Below, in pieces: positions 26,543-35,438 of a DNA stretch of 59,282 nt; positions within the stretch are counted from its first letter, which is position 1; each line of letters opens with the position of its first letter. This DNA comes from Firmicutes bacterium UBA1702. GTDB lineage: Bacteria > Bacillota > Clostridia > Peptostreptococcales > Anaerovoracaceae. Made by a program: the position numbers and the translations under genes. The notes beneath the pieces are model-generated. The model had not been told where the DNA came from. It searched no databases and saw nothing but the letters and a program-made list of their open reading frames with translations. Location: the NCBI GenBank assembly GCA_002320005.1, contig DCJK01000017.1:1-59282 (forward strand). Direction: 5' to 3'.

Positions 26543-29005
26543 TTAAATATCTCTCAGAACTACATCTAATTTTTCTTTCAGATTCGTCAGTATCTTGTTG
26601 TGAACAGCATTTACATCTTCGTCTGTAAGAGTCTTATCGTCATGTCTGTAAGTAAGTGCAAAGGCAACGCTCTTCTTGTTTTCGCCCACCTGCGGTCCTC
26701 TGTAAACGTCGAAAAGCTCAATTTTCTTTAGAAGTTTTCCGCCGGCTTTTCTTATAACCTTCTGTATTTCACCTACTGTCATCTCTTCATCTACAACCAG
26801 GGCTATGTCTCTTGATGTTGCCGGATACTTAGGCAGAGGATAGTAAACCTTTTCCATATCTGCCATTTCGGTTATGACATTAAGCATCAGTTCAGCTCCG
26901 CAGCAGCGGGTACCTATGCCGTATTTTTCAGTCACATCAGGATGAAATTCTCCCATTATTCCTAGTTCTACCCATTCTGCTTCTTCAGGGTTTCTGCCTG
27001 TAACCTTTTCTCTTGTCAGGATTCTGGCGCATCTGCCGGGATGATAGGTGCCGTATTCTCTTTCGGCTGTAAATTCAACGTCTCTGATTCCCAGTTTGCT
27101 GAGGAGTTCAGTAATCATTCCTTTTAATGTGAAGAAGTCATTATCTTTTCCGTAAATTCCCACTGACATGGCATCACTTTCGATAGGAAGTCCCTCAGGA
27201 TCCATAAGATTCTGCATGAAAGTGTTTCCGATTTCAAAGGCTCTTACAGATTCTATGTTTCTGGAGTAGTTACGTCCCAGAACTTCCAGCATTCCCGGTG
27301 TAAGAACTGTTCTCATGACGGAAGTATCTTCTCCAAGCGGGTTTAATATTCTTACGAAAGCTCTTTCCCATGAGTCTTCATCTATTCTGATGTTGTCCAC
27401 ACCCTTAGGGCTTACAAAAGAATAGGTCTGAATTTCATCTGCCCCCATAGCGCACATGGTTTCCCTTGCCAGATCCTTTACATCTCTCTCATAAGACTGG
27501 GATGCCTCGTTGTTTCCTTTTGGTATTGTTACAGGGAGTTTATCATAGCCGTAAAGTCTTGCTACTTCCTCAATAAGATCTTCTTCGATTTCAATGTCCT
27601 GTCTTACTGTAGGAGGAGTTACCAGCAGCCTGTCGCCTTCGCCTTCCACCTTCATTTCCAGGCTTTCGAAATATCTTACCATCTGTTCCCTGCTTATTTC
27701 TATTCCGAGAACTTTGTTTATGCGGCTCACTCTGCCTTCAACGGTTCTGGCCTTTTCAGGAGCAGGATAAACATCAACGCTGCCCCCAACCACTGTTCCG
27801 GCTCCTATCAGTTCAATAAGGCGGCATACTCTGTCTGCAGCATCATGGCACAGATTCGGGTCTATACCTTTTTCATATCTGGCAGAAGCTTCTGTACGAA
27901 GTCCCAATCTTTTTGCAGTGGTTCTTACGCTGTTTCCCAGGAAGTTGGCTGACTCTACAATGACAGTCTTTGTAGTTTCTTCTATCTCTGAATTCAGTCC
28001 GCCCATTACACCTGCCACGGCAATGGATTTTTCCGCATCATGAATCATGAGCATCCTGTCGTCAAGAGTTCTTTCCGTTCCGTCAAGCGTTACGAATTTT
28101 TCCCCTTCTTCTGCTGTATCAACAACTATTTTGCGTCCTTCAACGCTGTTTATATCAAAAGCATGCAGCGGCTGACCATATTCCAGCATTACGAAGTTGG
28201 TGATATCAACTATGTTGTTTATAGGTCTCATTCCTGCATGAATCAGTCTTCTCTGGAGCCACCAAGGTGAATCTTCAACCTTTACATCCTTTACAACTCT
28301 GGCAACATAACGTTTGCAGAGATCGGATTTTATTTCTACGCTTATATAATCCTCAGCCTTATCTGTTTCATTCAGACATGTGGTGTCGGGATAGGAAACC
28401 TTTTCATCAAAGGTGGCGGCTGTCTCTCTGGCCATTCCCAGCATTGACAGGCAGTCCGGTCTGTTTGGAGTTATTTCAAAATCTATAATGTAGTCATCCA
28501 GTTCCAGTGCCTGTGCAAAATCTGCTCCCGGTTCATACTCGCCGTTGAGAATCCATATTCCGTCCCTCTGATTTACAGGAACAACCTTGTCCTGGAAGCC
28601 CAGTTCTCCAAAGGAGCAAAGCATGCCGCAAGATTCGACTCCTCTCAGTTTTCCTGCCTTGATCTTTACTCCGCCTTCTTTTTTAGGCTGTCCGTGAAGG
28701 GGACCCGGTATTCTGCTGCCGTCAAGAGCTACGGGAACCAGCGCACCCTCGAAAACGTTAGGCGCACCTGTTACTATCTGAATGGGTTCCGCCTCTCCCA
28801 CATCGACTTTGCAGACTACCAGCTTATCTGCATCAGGGTGTTTTTCTATTTTTGTTATCTTTCCAACTACAACCTTTTCCATGTCTGCACCCACATGCTC
28901 CATGGTCTCCAGGTTTGAGCCCGACATTATCATCTTCTCGCAGAATTCTTCAGGGCTGACATTTAAATCTGTATAATCTTTTAACCATTCCAGTGAAACT
29001 ATCAT
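26543..29005 (-). CDS. pheT: Phenylalanyl-tRNA synthetase beta subunit
   Basis: The 820 residues show an N-terminal tRNA-binding domain (about 40-155), the B3/B4 editing domain, the B5 domain, a catalytic-like core and a C-terminal FDX-ACB anticodon-binding domain (YPATSRDIALVVDEE onward). Together with PheS it forms the alpha2-beta2 enzyme that charges tRNA-Phe and edits mischarged Tyr. It follows pheS by 12 bases and has a GGAGG site. Confidence 0.97.
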   Translation of the reverse strand: MIVSLEWLKDYTDLNVSPEEFCEKMIMSGSNLETMEHVGADMEKVVVGKITKIEKHPDADKLVVCKVDVGEAEPIQIVTGAPNVFEGALVPVALDGSRIPGPLHGQPKKEGGVKIKAGKLRGVESCGMLCSFGELGFQDKVVPVNQRDGIWILNGEYEPGADFAQALELDDYIIDFEITPNRPDCLSMLGMARETAATFDEKVSYPDTTCLNETDKAEDYISVEIKSDLCKRYVARVVKDVKVEDSPWWLQRRLIHAGMRPINNIVDITNFVMLEYGQPLHAFDINSVEGRKIVVDTAEEGEKFVTLDGTERTLDDRMLMIHDAEKSIAVAGVMGGLNSEIEETTKTVIVESANFLGNSVRTTAKRLGLRTEASARYEKGIDPNLCHDAADRVCRLIELIGAGTVVGGSVDVYPAPEKARTVEGRVSRINKVLGIEISREQMVRYFESLEMKVEGEGDRLLVTPPTVRQDIEIEEDLIEEVARLYGYDKLPVTIPKGNNEASQSYERDVKDLARETMCAMGADEIQTYSFVSPKGVDNIRIDEDSWERAFVRILNPLGEDTSVMRTVLTPGMLEVLGRNYSRNIESVRAFEIGNTFMQNLMDPEGLPIESDAMSVGIYGKDNDFFTLKGMITELLSKLGIRDVEFTAEREYGTYHPGRCARILTREKVTGRNPEEAEWVELGIMGEFHPDVTEKYGIGTRCCGAELMLNVITEMADMEKVYYPLPKYPATSRDIALVVDEEMTVGEIQKVIRKAGGKLLKKIELFDVYRGPQVGENKKSVAFALTYRHDDKTLTDEDVNAVHNKILTNLKEKLDVVLRDI

Positions 29006-29017
29006 CTTCGGTACCTC

Positions 29018-30040
29018 CTATTTGAATTGCTCAATGAAACGCATATCGTTTTCGTAAAGCAGTCTTATGTCATCTATTCCGTATTTGAGCATTGCAATTC
29101 TTTCTACGCCCATACCGAAAGCAAAACCTGTGTATTTTTCTGTATCAACTCCACCTACTTTGAGCACATTAGGGTGAACCATTCCGCATCCCAGAATTTC
29201 AATCCATCCGCTTCCTTTGCATACTCTGCAGCCTTTTCCGCCGCATTTGAAGCATGAAACATCCATTTCGGCTGACGGTTCAGTAAATGGGAAGTGATGC
29301 GGTCTGAATTTTGTTCTCGTATCCGAGCCGAACATCTGCTTGGCAAAACTGTCAAGAACGCCCTTCAAGTCTGCCATGGTTATTCCCTCGTCAACCACCA
29401 GGCCCTCTACCTGATGGAACATAGGAGAGTGTGTGGCATCGGGTGTGTCGCAGCGGAAACATCTTCCCGGAGCAAAGACTCTTATAGGAGGTTTCTGACT
29501 CAGAAGCGTTCTCACCTGAACAGGGGAAGTCTGTGTTCTCAGCAGTATTTCGTCATTTATATAAAAGGTATCGGTCCAGTCTCTTGCAGGATGATACGGG
29601 TCAGCGTTAAGGGCATCGAAGTTATTGAATACCGTTTCAACCTCCGGTCCTTCTGCCAGAGAGAATCCCATGGATTTAAAGACTTTTGCTATTTCTTCGA
29701 TGGTTATGGTGATAGGATGTTTTGTGCCAAGCTTAAAGTCCTTTCCCGGCTCGGTAACATCTATAGTCTCAGCTTTGAACTTGGCTTCTCTTGCTTTTTC
29801 TTTCAGTTCGTTTACGGTATCGGCAAGCATCTTTTCAACTTCCGCTCTCACCTGATTGGCCGCCTGTCCGAGTTCCTTTCTTTCTTCCGGAGAAAGCTTG
29901 CCCATTGACCTGAGTATTTCCGTAAGTTCACCTTTCTTACCTAGCACTTTGATTCTTGTTTCTTCTGCTTCCTGCAAAGAGGATGCCTTCTTTAATTGCT
30001 CTTTTGATTCTTCCAGAATCTTTTTCAGTCTCTCTTGCAT
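29018..30040 (-). CDS. pheS: Phenylalanyl-tRNA synthetase alpha subunit
   Basis: The 340 residues have an N-terminal coiled coil (about 1-90) and a class II catalytic core with motif 2 around FRCDTPDATHSPMFHQ and motif 3 in GFAFGMGVERIAMLKYG. This is normal bacterial PheS. An AGAGG site precedes the ATG. I see no T-box leader ahead of it; the 39 bases before it are taken up by the gap to the RNA methyltransferase gene. Confidence 0.97.
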   Translation of the reverse strand: MQERLKKILEESKEQLKKASSLQEAEETRIKVLGKKGELTEILRSMGKLSPEERKELGQAANQVRAEVEKMLADTVNELKEKAREAKFKAETIDVTEPGKDFKLGTKHPITITIEEIAKVFKSMGFSLAEGPEVETVFNNFDALNADPYHPARDWTDTFYINDEILLRTQTSPVQVRTLLSQKPPIRVFAPGRCFRCDTPDATHSPMFHQVEGLVVDEGITMADLKGVLDSFAKQMFGSDTRTKFRPHHFPFTEPSAEMDVSCFKCGGKGCRVCKGSGWIEILGCGMVHPNVLKVGGVDTEKYTGFAFGMGVERIAMLKYGIDDIRLLYENDMRFIEQFK

Positions 30041-30079
30041 GTTCTACCTCTCAATGTTGAATTTATTTAATGGTCTTTT

Positions 30080-30886
30080 TTACTTTTCATCCCTGACTGC
30101 CTCATACATTATGATGGCTGCCGCTACCGCGGCGTTCAGAGATTCGATATTTCCCTTCATGGGAATTTTTATTTTCAGCGGCGATATCTCAACAAGCTCC
30201 CGGCATATGCCGTTCCCCTCGTTGCCTATTACAAGTGCGATATCCCGCGAAAGGTCCTCTTCATAATAATACCTGCTTCCATCCAGGCATGTGGCCGCCA
30301 GCTTTTTTCCGGCGACGGATGTAAATCGCTCCAGTTCCTTTGCATCGTTCATCAGAATAACCGGCATTCTGAAAAGGGAACCTGCAGCAGATCTTACCAC
30401 TTTCGGAGAAAAAATATCCGCTGTACCTTTAAGCGCCACCACAAGGCTGTAGCCGGCTGCATCTGCCGTTCTGATGATTGTTCCGATGTTTCCCGGATCC
30501 TGAAGCCTGTCAAGCACAACTATGTTGCCGTGATTTGCTTCATCTAAGTAGTCATCAGCACCGAACACGGGTTTTCTTACAGCTGCAATTATGCCCTGGC
30601 TGGTTTCTGTTTCCGATACCTCGTCCAGCATCCTGCCGTCAATAAGAAAGAACCTGTCTGCAATGTCAGATTTTTTAAGGGCAGATTTAATCTTTTCTCC
30701 TGCGGAGACGCTTACCCCCTCGTTTCTGACAAGAACGGCTTCAGGTGCCACGCCGTTTTTAACAGCTTCTTCCAGAAGATTTTCCCCTTCAATCAGGTAC
30801 ATCCCCATGCGGTCCCTGTATTTTTTCATTTTCAGTTTGCAGAAAAGCTTGAATATCTGATTATTTTTGGAAGTAATTTCTTTCAT
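30080..30886 (-). CDS. SpoU/TrmH-family RNA 2'-O-methyltransferase
   Basis: The 268 residues include an N-terminal RNA-binding substrate domain (about 1-100) and a SPOUT catalytic domain with its three motifs: LDRLQDPGNIGTIIRTADA (about 127-145), VIGNEGNGI (about 216-224) and IPMKGNIESLNAAVAAAI (about 236-253). It methylates a ribose in tRNA or rRNA; the exact nucleotide cannot be told. It commonly precedes pheST in Firmicutes. The ribosome binding site is weak. Confidence 0.92.
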   Translation of the reverse strand: MKEITSKNNQIFKLFCKLKMKKYRDRMGMYLIEGENLLEEAVKNGVAPEAVLVRNEGVSVSAGEKIKSALKKSDIADRFFLIDGRMLDEVSETETSQGIIAAVRKPVFGADDYLDEANHGNIVVLDRLQDPGNIGTIIRTADAAGYSLVVALKGTADIFSPKVVRSAAGSLFRMPVILMNDAKELERFTSVAGKKLAATCLDGSRYYYEEDLSRDIALVIGNEGNGICRELVEISPLKIKIPMKGNIESLNAAVAAAIIMYEAVRDEK

Positions 30887-30920
30887 TTGGCTGATTATTT
30901 GCGTTTATTTTTTTATCACA

Positions 30921-30946
30921 AGAGCCGGTTTGAAGAAACCGGCTCT
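30921..30946 (-). terminator. Hairpin after ftsZ, probable end of the dcw operon
   Basis: A perfect 11-bp GC-rich stem (30921-30931 with 30936-30946) sits eight bases after the ftsZ stop. The U tract that should follow on the minus strand is poor, so read-through into the RNA methyltransferase gene is possible. Confidence 0.55.
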
Positions 30947-30954
30947 GAAATTTT

Positions 30955-32109
30955 CTATCTAAGGAACTCCGGAATTTCGAATTTTGAGGTTCCACCCTCT
31001 TCGCTGCTGAGAATATCCTGCAGAGTACGCTCTGTTCCATCAAGTCCTTCCACCTGTCCGAAAAGTTCCTCCGCAGGCTGCTTCATTTCGGAAGATGCTG
31101 CCGGTTTAGCTTCCAGTCCTACGGAAGGTGTCGGCGGCTCATCTTCTTTTTCCAGTCCCTCATCAAAGCCCGTAGCAATAACTGTGATTGCAATTTCATC
31201 TTCCATATCTTCGTTGACAGCCGCACCGAAGATAAGAATACATTCTCTGTCTGCCTGCTCTTCAACCATTCCTGCAATCTCGCTTACTTCCAGCATTCCA
31301 AGATCGTATCCTCCGGAAACATAGAGCAGTATAGCCTTGGCTCCTGCAATAGTTGTTTCAAGCAGCGGGCTTTCTATGGCAGCCTTTACGGCTTCCTGAG
31401 CTCTTCTCTCGCCGGTGCCGCGTCCCGTTCCCATATGAGCTATTCCTCTGTCTGTCATTACTGACTTGACATCGGCAAAGTCTACGTTGATAAGTGCAAA
31501 ATCGGAAATCAGATCCGAAATGCCCTGTACACCCTGTCTCAGAACATCGTCGGCCATCCGAAAAGCTTCCAGCATTGATGTGTTTTTTTCACAGTTCTGG
31601 AGCAATTTGTCATTTGGAACCACCACCAGCGAATCAACATACCTCTTTAAAAAGCTGATTCCCAGCTCCGCCTGCTTTCTTCTTTTGGCACCTTCGAAAG
31701 AAAAAGGTTTAGTAACCACTCCTACCGTAAGGATCCCCATATCTCTGGCAGCTTTGGCAATTATAGGCGCTGCACCTGTTCCTGTGCCGCCTCCCATGCC
31801 TGCCGTTACAAAAATCATATCAGCTCCGTCCATAACGGCGGTAATATCATCAAGCGTTTCTTCTGCAGCTCTCTGACCCACTTCCGGGTTTGCTCCTGCC
31901 CCAAGTCCTCTTGTCAGCTTTTCTCCGATCTGTATTTTTGTTTCTGCCAGGCATCTGCTCAAGGCTTGTCTATCTGTATTAACAGCAATAAATTCAACGC
32001 CTTTAAGCCCTGCTTCAACCATGCGGTTTACCGCATTGCATCCGCCGCCGCCGACGCCGATGACTTTTATGACTGCCGCTTTTTCCATTTCAGTCTCTAT
32101 CTGTAGCAT
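30955..32109 (-). CDS. ftsZ: Cell division GTPase FtsZ
   Basis: The 384 residues contain the tubulin-like GTPase with IGVGGGGCNAVNRM (about 17-30), the signature GGGTGTGAAP (about 106-115) and the T7 synergy-loop region (VDFADVKSVM). A variable acidic linker is followed by the C-terminal peptide EIPEFLR, which binds FtsA/SepF-type partners. The protein polymerises into the Z-ring. An AGGAGG site precedes the ATG; a further in-frame ATG (MEKAAV, residue 8) lacks one. Confidence 0.98.
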   Translation of the reverse strand: MLQIETEMEKAAVIKVIGVGGGGCNAVNRMVEAGLKGVEFIAVNTDRQALSRCLAETKIQIGEKLTRGLGAGANPEVGQRAAEETLDDITAVMDGADMIFVTAGMGGGTGTGAAPIIAKAARDMGILTVGVVTKPFSFEGAKRRKQAELGISFLKRYVDSLVVVPNDKLLQNCEKNTSMLEAFRMADDVLRQGVQGISDLISDFALINVDFADVKSVMTDRGIAHMGTGRGTGERRAQEAVKAAIESPLLETTIAGAKAILLYVSGGYDLGMLEVSEIAGMVEEQADRECILIFGAAVNEDMEDEIAITVIATGFDEGLEKEDEPPTPSVGLEAKPAASSEMKQPAEELFGQVEGLDGTERTLQDILSSEEGGTSKFEIPEFLR

Positions 32110-32149
32110 CTTAAATACGTCCTCCTTGGTATTCCTGATTATCTTATTT

Positions 32150-32158
32150 ATTGTATCA
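32150..32158 (-). promoter_or_regulatory. Possible extended -10 promoter for ftsZ
   Basis: On the minus strand TGATACAAT forms an extended -10 element in the 97-base gap between ftsQ and ftsZ, with no good -35. A separate ftsZ promoter is common in other bacteria; this one is tentative. Confidence 0.4.
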
Positions 32159-32206
32159 TATCTGTGCTTTCAATGCACGGATTTTTAGGCTTTTTTTCAT
32201 GTTTTT

Positions 32207-32968
32207 TCACTCAATTACGGGGCTGAAGGATATGTAATCATCACCGCTGACATTTATTGTTCCCCGCTCTATATTTATATCGAAAAGTCCCTTGACGACT
32301 TTCTGAAGATTGCCGGTCTTCATGGATTCCATGATATCCTGCGGTGTTCCGGTACACAGAAGGTAATCCAGCACATAGGCTTTGACGCCTGCTTCCGAGA
32401 TTTCAATCCTTTTGAAATACATATCCGAAGAATCCATGGTTGCCAGCATTTCGGTTATCTGTCTCAGCAGAACTTTCTGTTCCACTTCTATGGGAAGCCC
32501 TATTTCCAGTTTGCTTATGGTCAGCCCCTGTATCAGGGTGATCTGCGGCTCAACCTGAGTTTTTCTCAGAACGATTCCGTTGATATCCACCACCACGTAA
32601 TTGTCGCCGAAAACAACTGCAGCTATCTGCTTCCTCTCCTCTACCTCGATTCTGATTTTGTCCGGGAGGATTCTTTTTACCTTGACATTCTCCATATAAG
32701 CGTCTTTTTCCAGACGTTTTTTTATTTCTCCACAGCCTGAACCCCAGAAAATGTTGCCTCCGGTCTTGCAGTTGCCCATAGTTAATATCTCGTCATCAGC
32801 ATAGTAAGAATTACCTTCCACCTGAAAAGCAGTGACATCAAAAAAAGACGAGGATGCAAAGGCATAAACACCTGCCATCAACGCGGCTGCAACCAGGATT
32901 TTAATCAGCAGACTGACCTTGGACTTTTTCTTTTTTTCTTTCTTCTTTCGTTGTTTCAATGAACCCAC
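32207..32968 (-). CDS. divIB: Cell division protein DivIB/FtsQ
   Basis: This 253-residue bitopic membrane protein has a very basic cytoplasmic tail (about 1-22), one membrane helix (about 23-43), an FtsQ-type POTRA domain (FDVTAFQVEGNSYYADDEIL onset near 44) and a beta domain. It joins FtsL and DivIC in the divisome. The start is GTG at 32968 or TTG at 32959; both fall inside the end of murA, so the overlap is 59-68 bases. Confidence 0.88.
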   Translation of the reverse strand: MGSLKQRKKKEKKKKSKVSLLIKILVAAALMAGVYAFASSSFFDVTAFQVEGNSYYADDEILTMGNCKTGGNIFWGSGCGEIKKRLEKDAYMENVKVKRILPDKIRIEVEERKQIAAVVFGDNYVVVDINGIVLRKTQVEPQITLIQGLTISKLEIGLPIEVEQKVLLRQITEMLATMDSSDMYFKRIEISEAGVKAYVLDYLLCTGTPQDIMESMKTGNLQKVVKGLFDINIERGTINVSGDDYISFSPVIE

Positions 32969-34208
32969 CTAAAGACCTGAGTCCTTTTTCAAGGTCCTCG
33001 TATCCCCTCTGTATATGATAAATGTTCTCCACAGTAGTTTGACCTTCTGCTGCCAGACCTGCAATTACAAGGGCTGCACCGCCTCTCAGATCCTGCGCTT
33101 GTGTTCTGCAGCCTTTAAGCGATTTTACCCCTTTTATTATAGCATTTTTACCGCAGGATTCAATATCTGCCCCCATTTTAATGAGGTGATTTTTATGGGA
33201 AAATCTGCTTTCAAAGATTTCCTCTCTTATGGTTGTCAGTCCTTTGGCAAAACAGCATAAGGACATCATCTGCGGCTGACAGTCTGTCGGAAATCCCGGA
33301 TAAGGCTGAGTTACTATGATGCCGGGGCTTTTAAGTCCTGCTGCGGTATATATTTCAATGGTGTTTTCAAAATTTCTTATAGTAGCTCCCATTCTTTCAA
33401 AGCAGCGCAGCACCTCTTTCATTATTTCCGGCCGAATGTTTCTGAAAACCGCCCTGCCCCCCGTTGCAAGCACAGCCATCATATATGTTGCGGCTTCTAT
33501 TCTGTCTTCAAGAAGAAAATACATCGACTCTATGCTGTTTCTGTCGCGTTTTTTTCCGGCTCCCTTGATGAAAACAGTATCGCTGCCTGCACCGAATACC
33601 TGGAAGCCTGCAGAGCGCAGGAAACCTTGAAGATCGCAAATTTCAGGCTCGGTTGCACAATTTTCTATTATGGTGTCTCCGTCTCCGGCAAGAGCGGCCA
33701 TCATCAGATTTTCCGTAGCCCCCACACTGGGATATGCCAAAGTTATCTTTCCTCCCCTGCATAATCCCTTGCACCATATTTTTTCTTCTTCTCTCTCTAT
33801 TTCAAATCCCAGTTGAGTAAGGCCGTCTATATGTATATCGATGGGTCGCTTTCCTATATTGCAGCCTCCGGGTCTGTATATGGATGCTTCTCCGCACCGC
33901 GCCAGCAGGCTCCCCATAAGAAATACTGATGAACGCATCTCAGACATCAGACTCTCGGGCACCTGAGACTTGCTTACTCCGCGGCTGTCTACGATTATGC
34001 AGTCTTCCTCCCACCGTGTTTTGGCTCCAAGAGAAATCAGAATTTCTTCCATGGAAAACACATCACCTATACGCGGACAGTCATAAATTTCATATACACC
34101 ACCGCGGCATACTGTAGCAGCCAGAACCGGCAGAGCTGAATTTTTTGCGCCTCTGACTCTGTACTCACCACGAAGAGGAACACCTCCCTCTATGCAGTAA
34201 TTTTCCAA
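32901..34208 (-). CDS. murA: UDP-N-acetylglucosamine 1-carboxyvinyltransferase
   Basis: About 435 residues of MurA, the first committed enzyme of peptidoglycan synthesis, which transfers enolpyruvate from PEP to UDP-GlcNAc. The catalytic cysteine loop appears as RPGGCNIGKRP (about 112-122), and RVRGAKNSALP lies near the N-terminus. The start is placed at the TTG at 34208 (product MENYCIEGG), eight bases after GGGAGG; an upstream GTG at 34217 is too close to the binding site. The binding site is paired in a hairpin at 34217-34249. The C-terminal tail (KEERKKEKVQ) is extra relative to the family and overlaps divIB. Confidence 0.95.
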   Translation of the reverse strand: MENYCIEGGVPLRGEYRVRGAKNSALPVLAATVCRGGVYEIYDCPRIGDVFSMEEILISLGAKTRWEEDCIIVDSRGVSKSQVPESLMSEMRSSVFLMGSLLARCGEASIYRPGGCNIGKRPIDIHIDGLTQLGFEIEREEEKIWCKGLCRGGKITLAYPSVGATENLMMAALAGDGDTIIENCATEPEICDLQGFLRSAGFQVFGAGSDTVFIKGAGKKRDRNSIESMYFLLEDRIEAATYMMAVLATGGRAVFRNIRPEIMKEVLRCFERMGATIRNFENTIEIYTAAGLKSPGIIVTQPYPGFPTDCQPQMMSLCCFAKGLTTIREEIFESRFSHKNHLIKMGADIESCGKNAIIKGVKSLKGCRTQAQDLRGGAALVIAGLAAEGQTTVENIYHIQRGYEDLEKGLRSLGGFIETTKEERKKEKVQGQSAD

Positions 34209-34216
34209 CAAAAACA

Positions 34217-34249
34217 CCTCCCGACTATATGCTTATACTATGTGGGAGG
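34217..34249 (-). promoter_or_regulatory. Hairpin that hides the murA ribosome binding site
   Basis: On the minus strand CCTCCC (34244-34249) is the exact complement of GGGAGG (34217-34222), the murA Shine-Dalgarno sequence, with about 21 bases between. A further hairpin, AAACGGC with GCCGTTT (34270-34276 and 34307-34313), fills the rest of the murG-murA gap; neither has a strong U tract. Confidence 0.45.
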
Positions 34250-34320
34250 CATGTATATTGTGAAATAACAAACGGCACGGGCGCCATATAAATGTCTGTG
34301 CTCAAGGCCGTTTCCACCGT

Positions 34321-35430
34321 TTATCTATTTTTATAATCCCTGGTTATCTTCTGGCATATTATGTCCAGAGCCTTGTCCGGAGCACAGGCACGGCTGGCTG
34401 CAGACATCGCCCGGCAAAGCTGCGGATTGTTCCGCAGGCGCAGAACCTCCTCCACGACTTCCGGAATCCGAAGATCTTTTTCTTCTATAAGCAGCGCACC
34501 ACCTCTGTCGGCAACTGCTTTGGCGTTATAATACTGATGATTTCCCGTAACATTTGGAGAAGGTATCAGTATAGCTGCTTTTCCGCACACTGTGGTTTCG
34601 GCAACGGATAATGCACCTGCGCGGCTTATGACCACATCACAGGCCAGAAGCTGCAGATCCATATTGTCTATGTAGCCTTTCACACTTATATTTTCGCAGA
34701 GTTCAACACCTTCTTCAGCTATGCGATCCATAACTTTCCGGTAGTACCATTTTCCGGTTCCCATAGTAAGCCTTACTCCACCATGCCCGTTAAACACTTT
34801 GGCAAGTTCCACAGCTATTTCATTTATTTTTTCCGAACCCAGACTGCCACCGAAAGTGAATACCACAAAGTCATCCTGCGGTATACCCAGTGTCTCTCTT
34901 GCCTGTTTTTTGTCTATCTTAAAGAAATTTTTCCTTACGGGATTTCCCGCATTAATATGTTTCTCCGGATATTTAAAATAACTTCCTGCGTCGGGAAAGC
35001 CCAGAAAAACATTTTCAACATACCGCTCAAGAGTTCTGTTTGCAAGACCCGGAAAGGCATTCTGCTCATGCAGATAGCACAGGCACTTTTTCAGGCGGCC
35101 TGCTATTATTACGGGAAAGCATACATATCCTCCCGTTCCTATAATCACATCAGCTTTAAAGCGTTTTATGATTTTCATGGCTTCAACAACACCTTTGGAT
35201 ACACTGACCCCTGTTTTTACAATTTCAGCAGGCGTAACTCTGTCAAACCATCTGGCATCCACCAGTTCCATGTCATATCCGCTTTTAGGAACCACTTCTT
35301 TTTCTATTCCCTCACTGCAACCCACATAAAGTATCTGTGCCTCAGGATCCGTTTCTTTCAATTTGTCTGCAATGGCAAGAGCCGGATAAATATGTCCTCC
35401 GGTTCCGCCTCCCGTTACAATTACTCTCAT
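34321..35430 (-). CDS. murG: UDP-GlcNAc:lipid I N-acetylglucosaminyltransferase
   Basis: The 369 residues are a GT-B fold glycosyltransferase that turns lipid I into lipid II at the inner membrane face. GGGTGGHIYPALAIA (about 7-21), GTGGYVCFPV (about 97-106) and FTFGGSLGSEKIN (about 190-202) are the typical G loops. It has an AGGTGAG site and follows ftsW by eight bases. Confidence 0.97.
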   Translation of the reverse strand: MRVIVTGGGTGGHIYPALAIADKLKETDPEAQILYVGCSEGIEKEVVPKSGYDMELVDARWFDRVTPAEIVKTGVSVSKGVVEAMKIIKRFKADVIIGTGGYVCFPVIIAGRLKKCLCYLHEQNAFPGLANRTLERYVENVFLGFPDAGSYFKYPEKHINAGNPVRKNFFKIDKKQARETLGIPQDDFVVFTFGGSLGSEKINEIAVELAKVFNGHGGVRLTMGTGKWYYRKVMDRIAEEGVELCENISVKGYIDNMDLQLLACDVVISRAGALSVAETTVCGKAAILIPSPNVTGNHQYYNAKAVADRGGALLIEEKDLRIPEVVEEVLRLRNNPQLCRAMSAASRACAPDKALDIICQKITRDYKNR

Positions 35431-35438
35431 TTTCTCAC

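Noticed and set aside
29294..29908. Plus-strand open frame of 204 codons
   Set aside because: It is a shadow of pheS.
29018..30100. T-box leader for pheST
   Set aside because: I looked for the T-box stem I and the conserved T-box sequence ahead of pheS and the RNA methyltransferase gene and saw neither.
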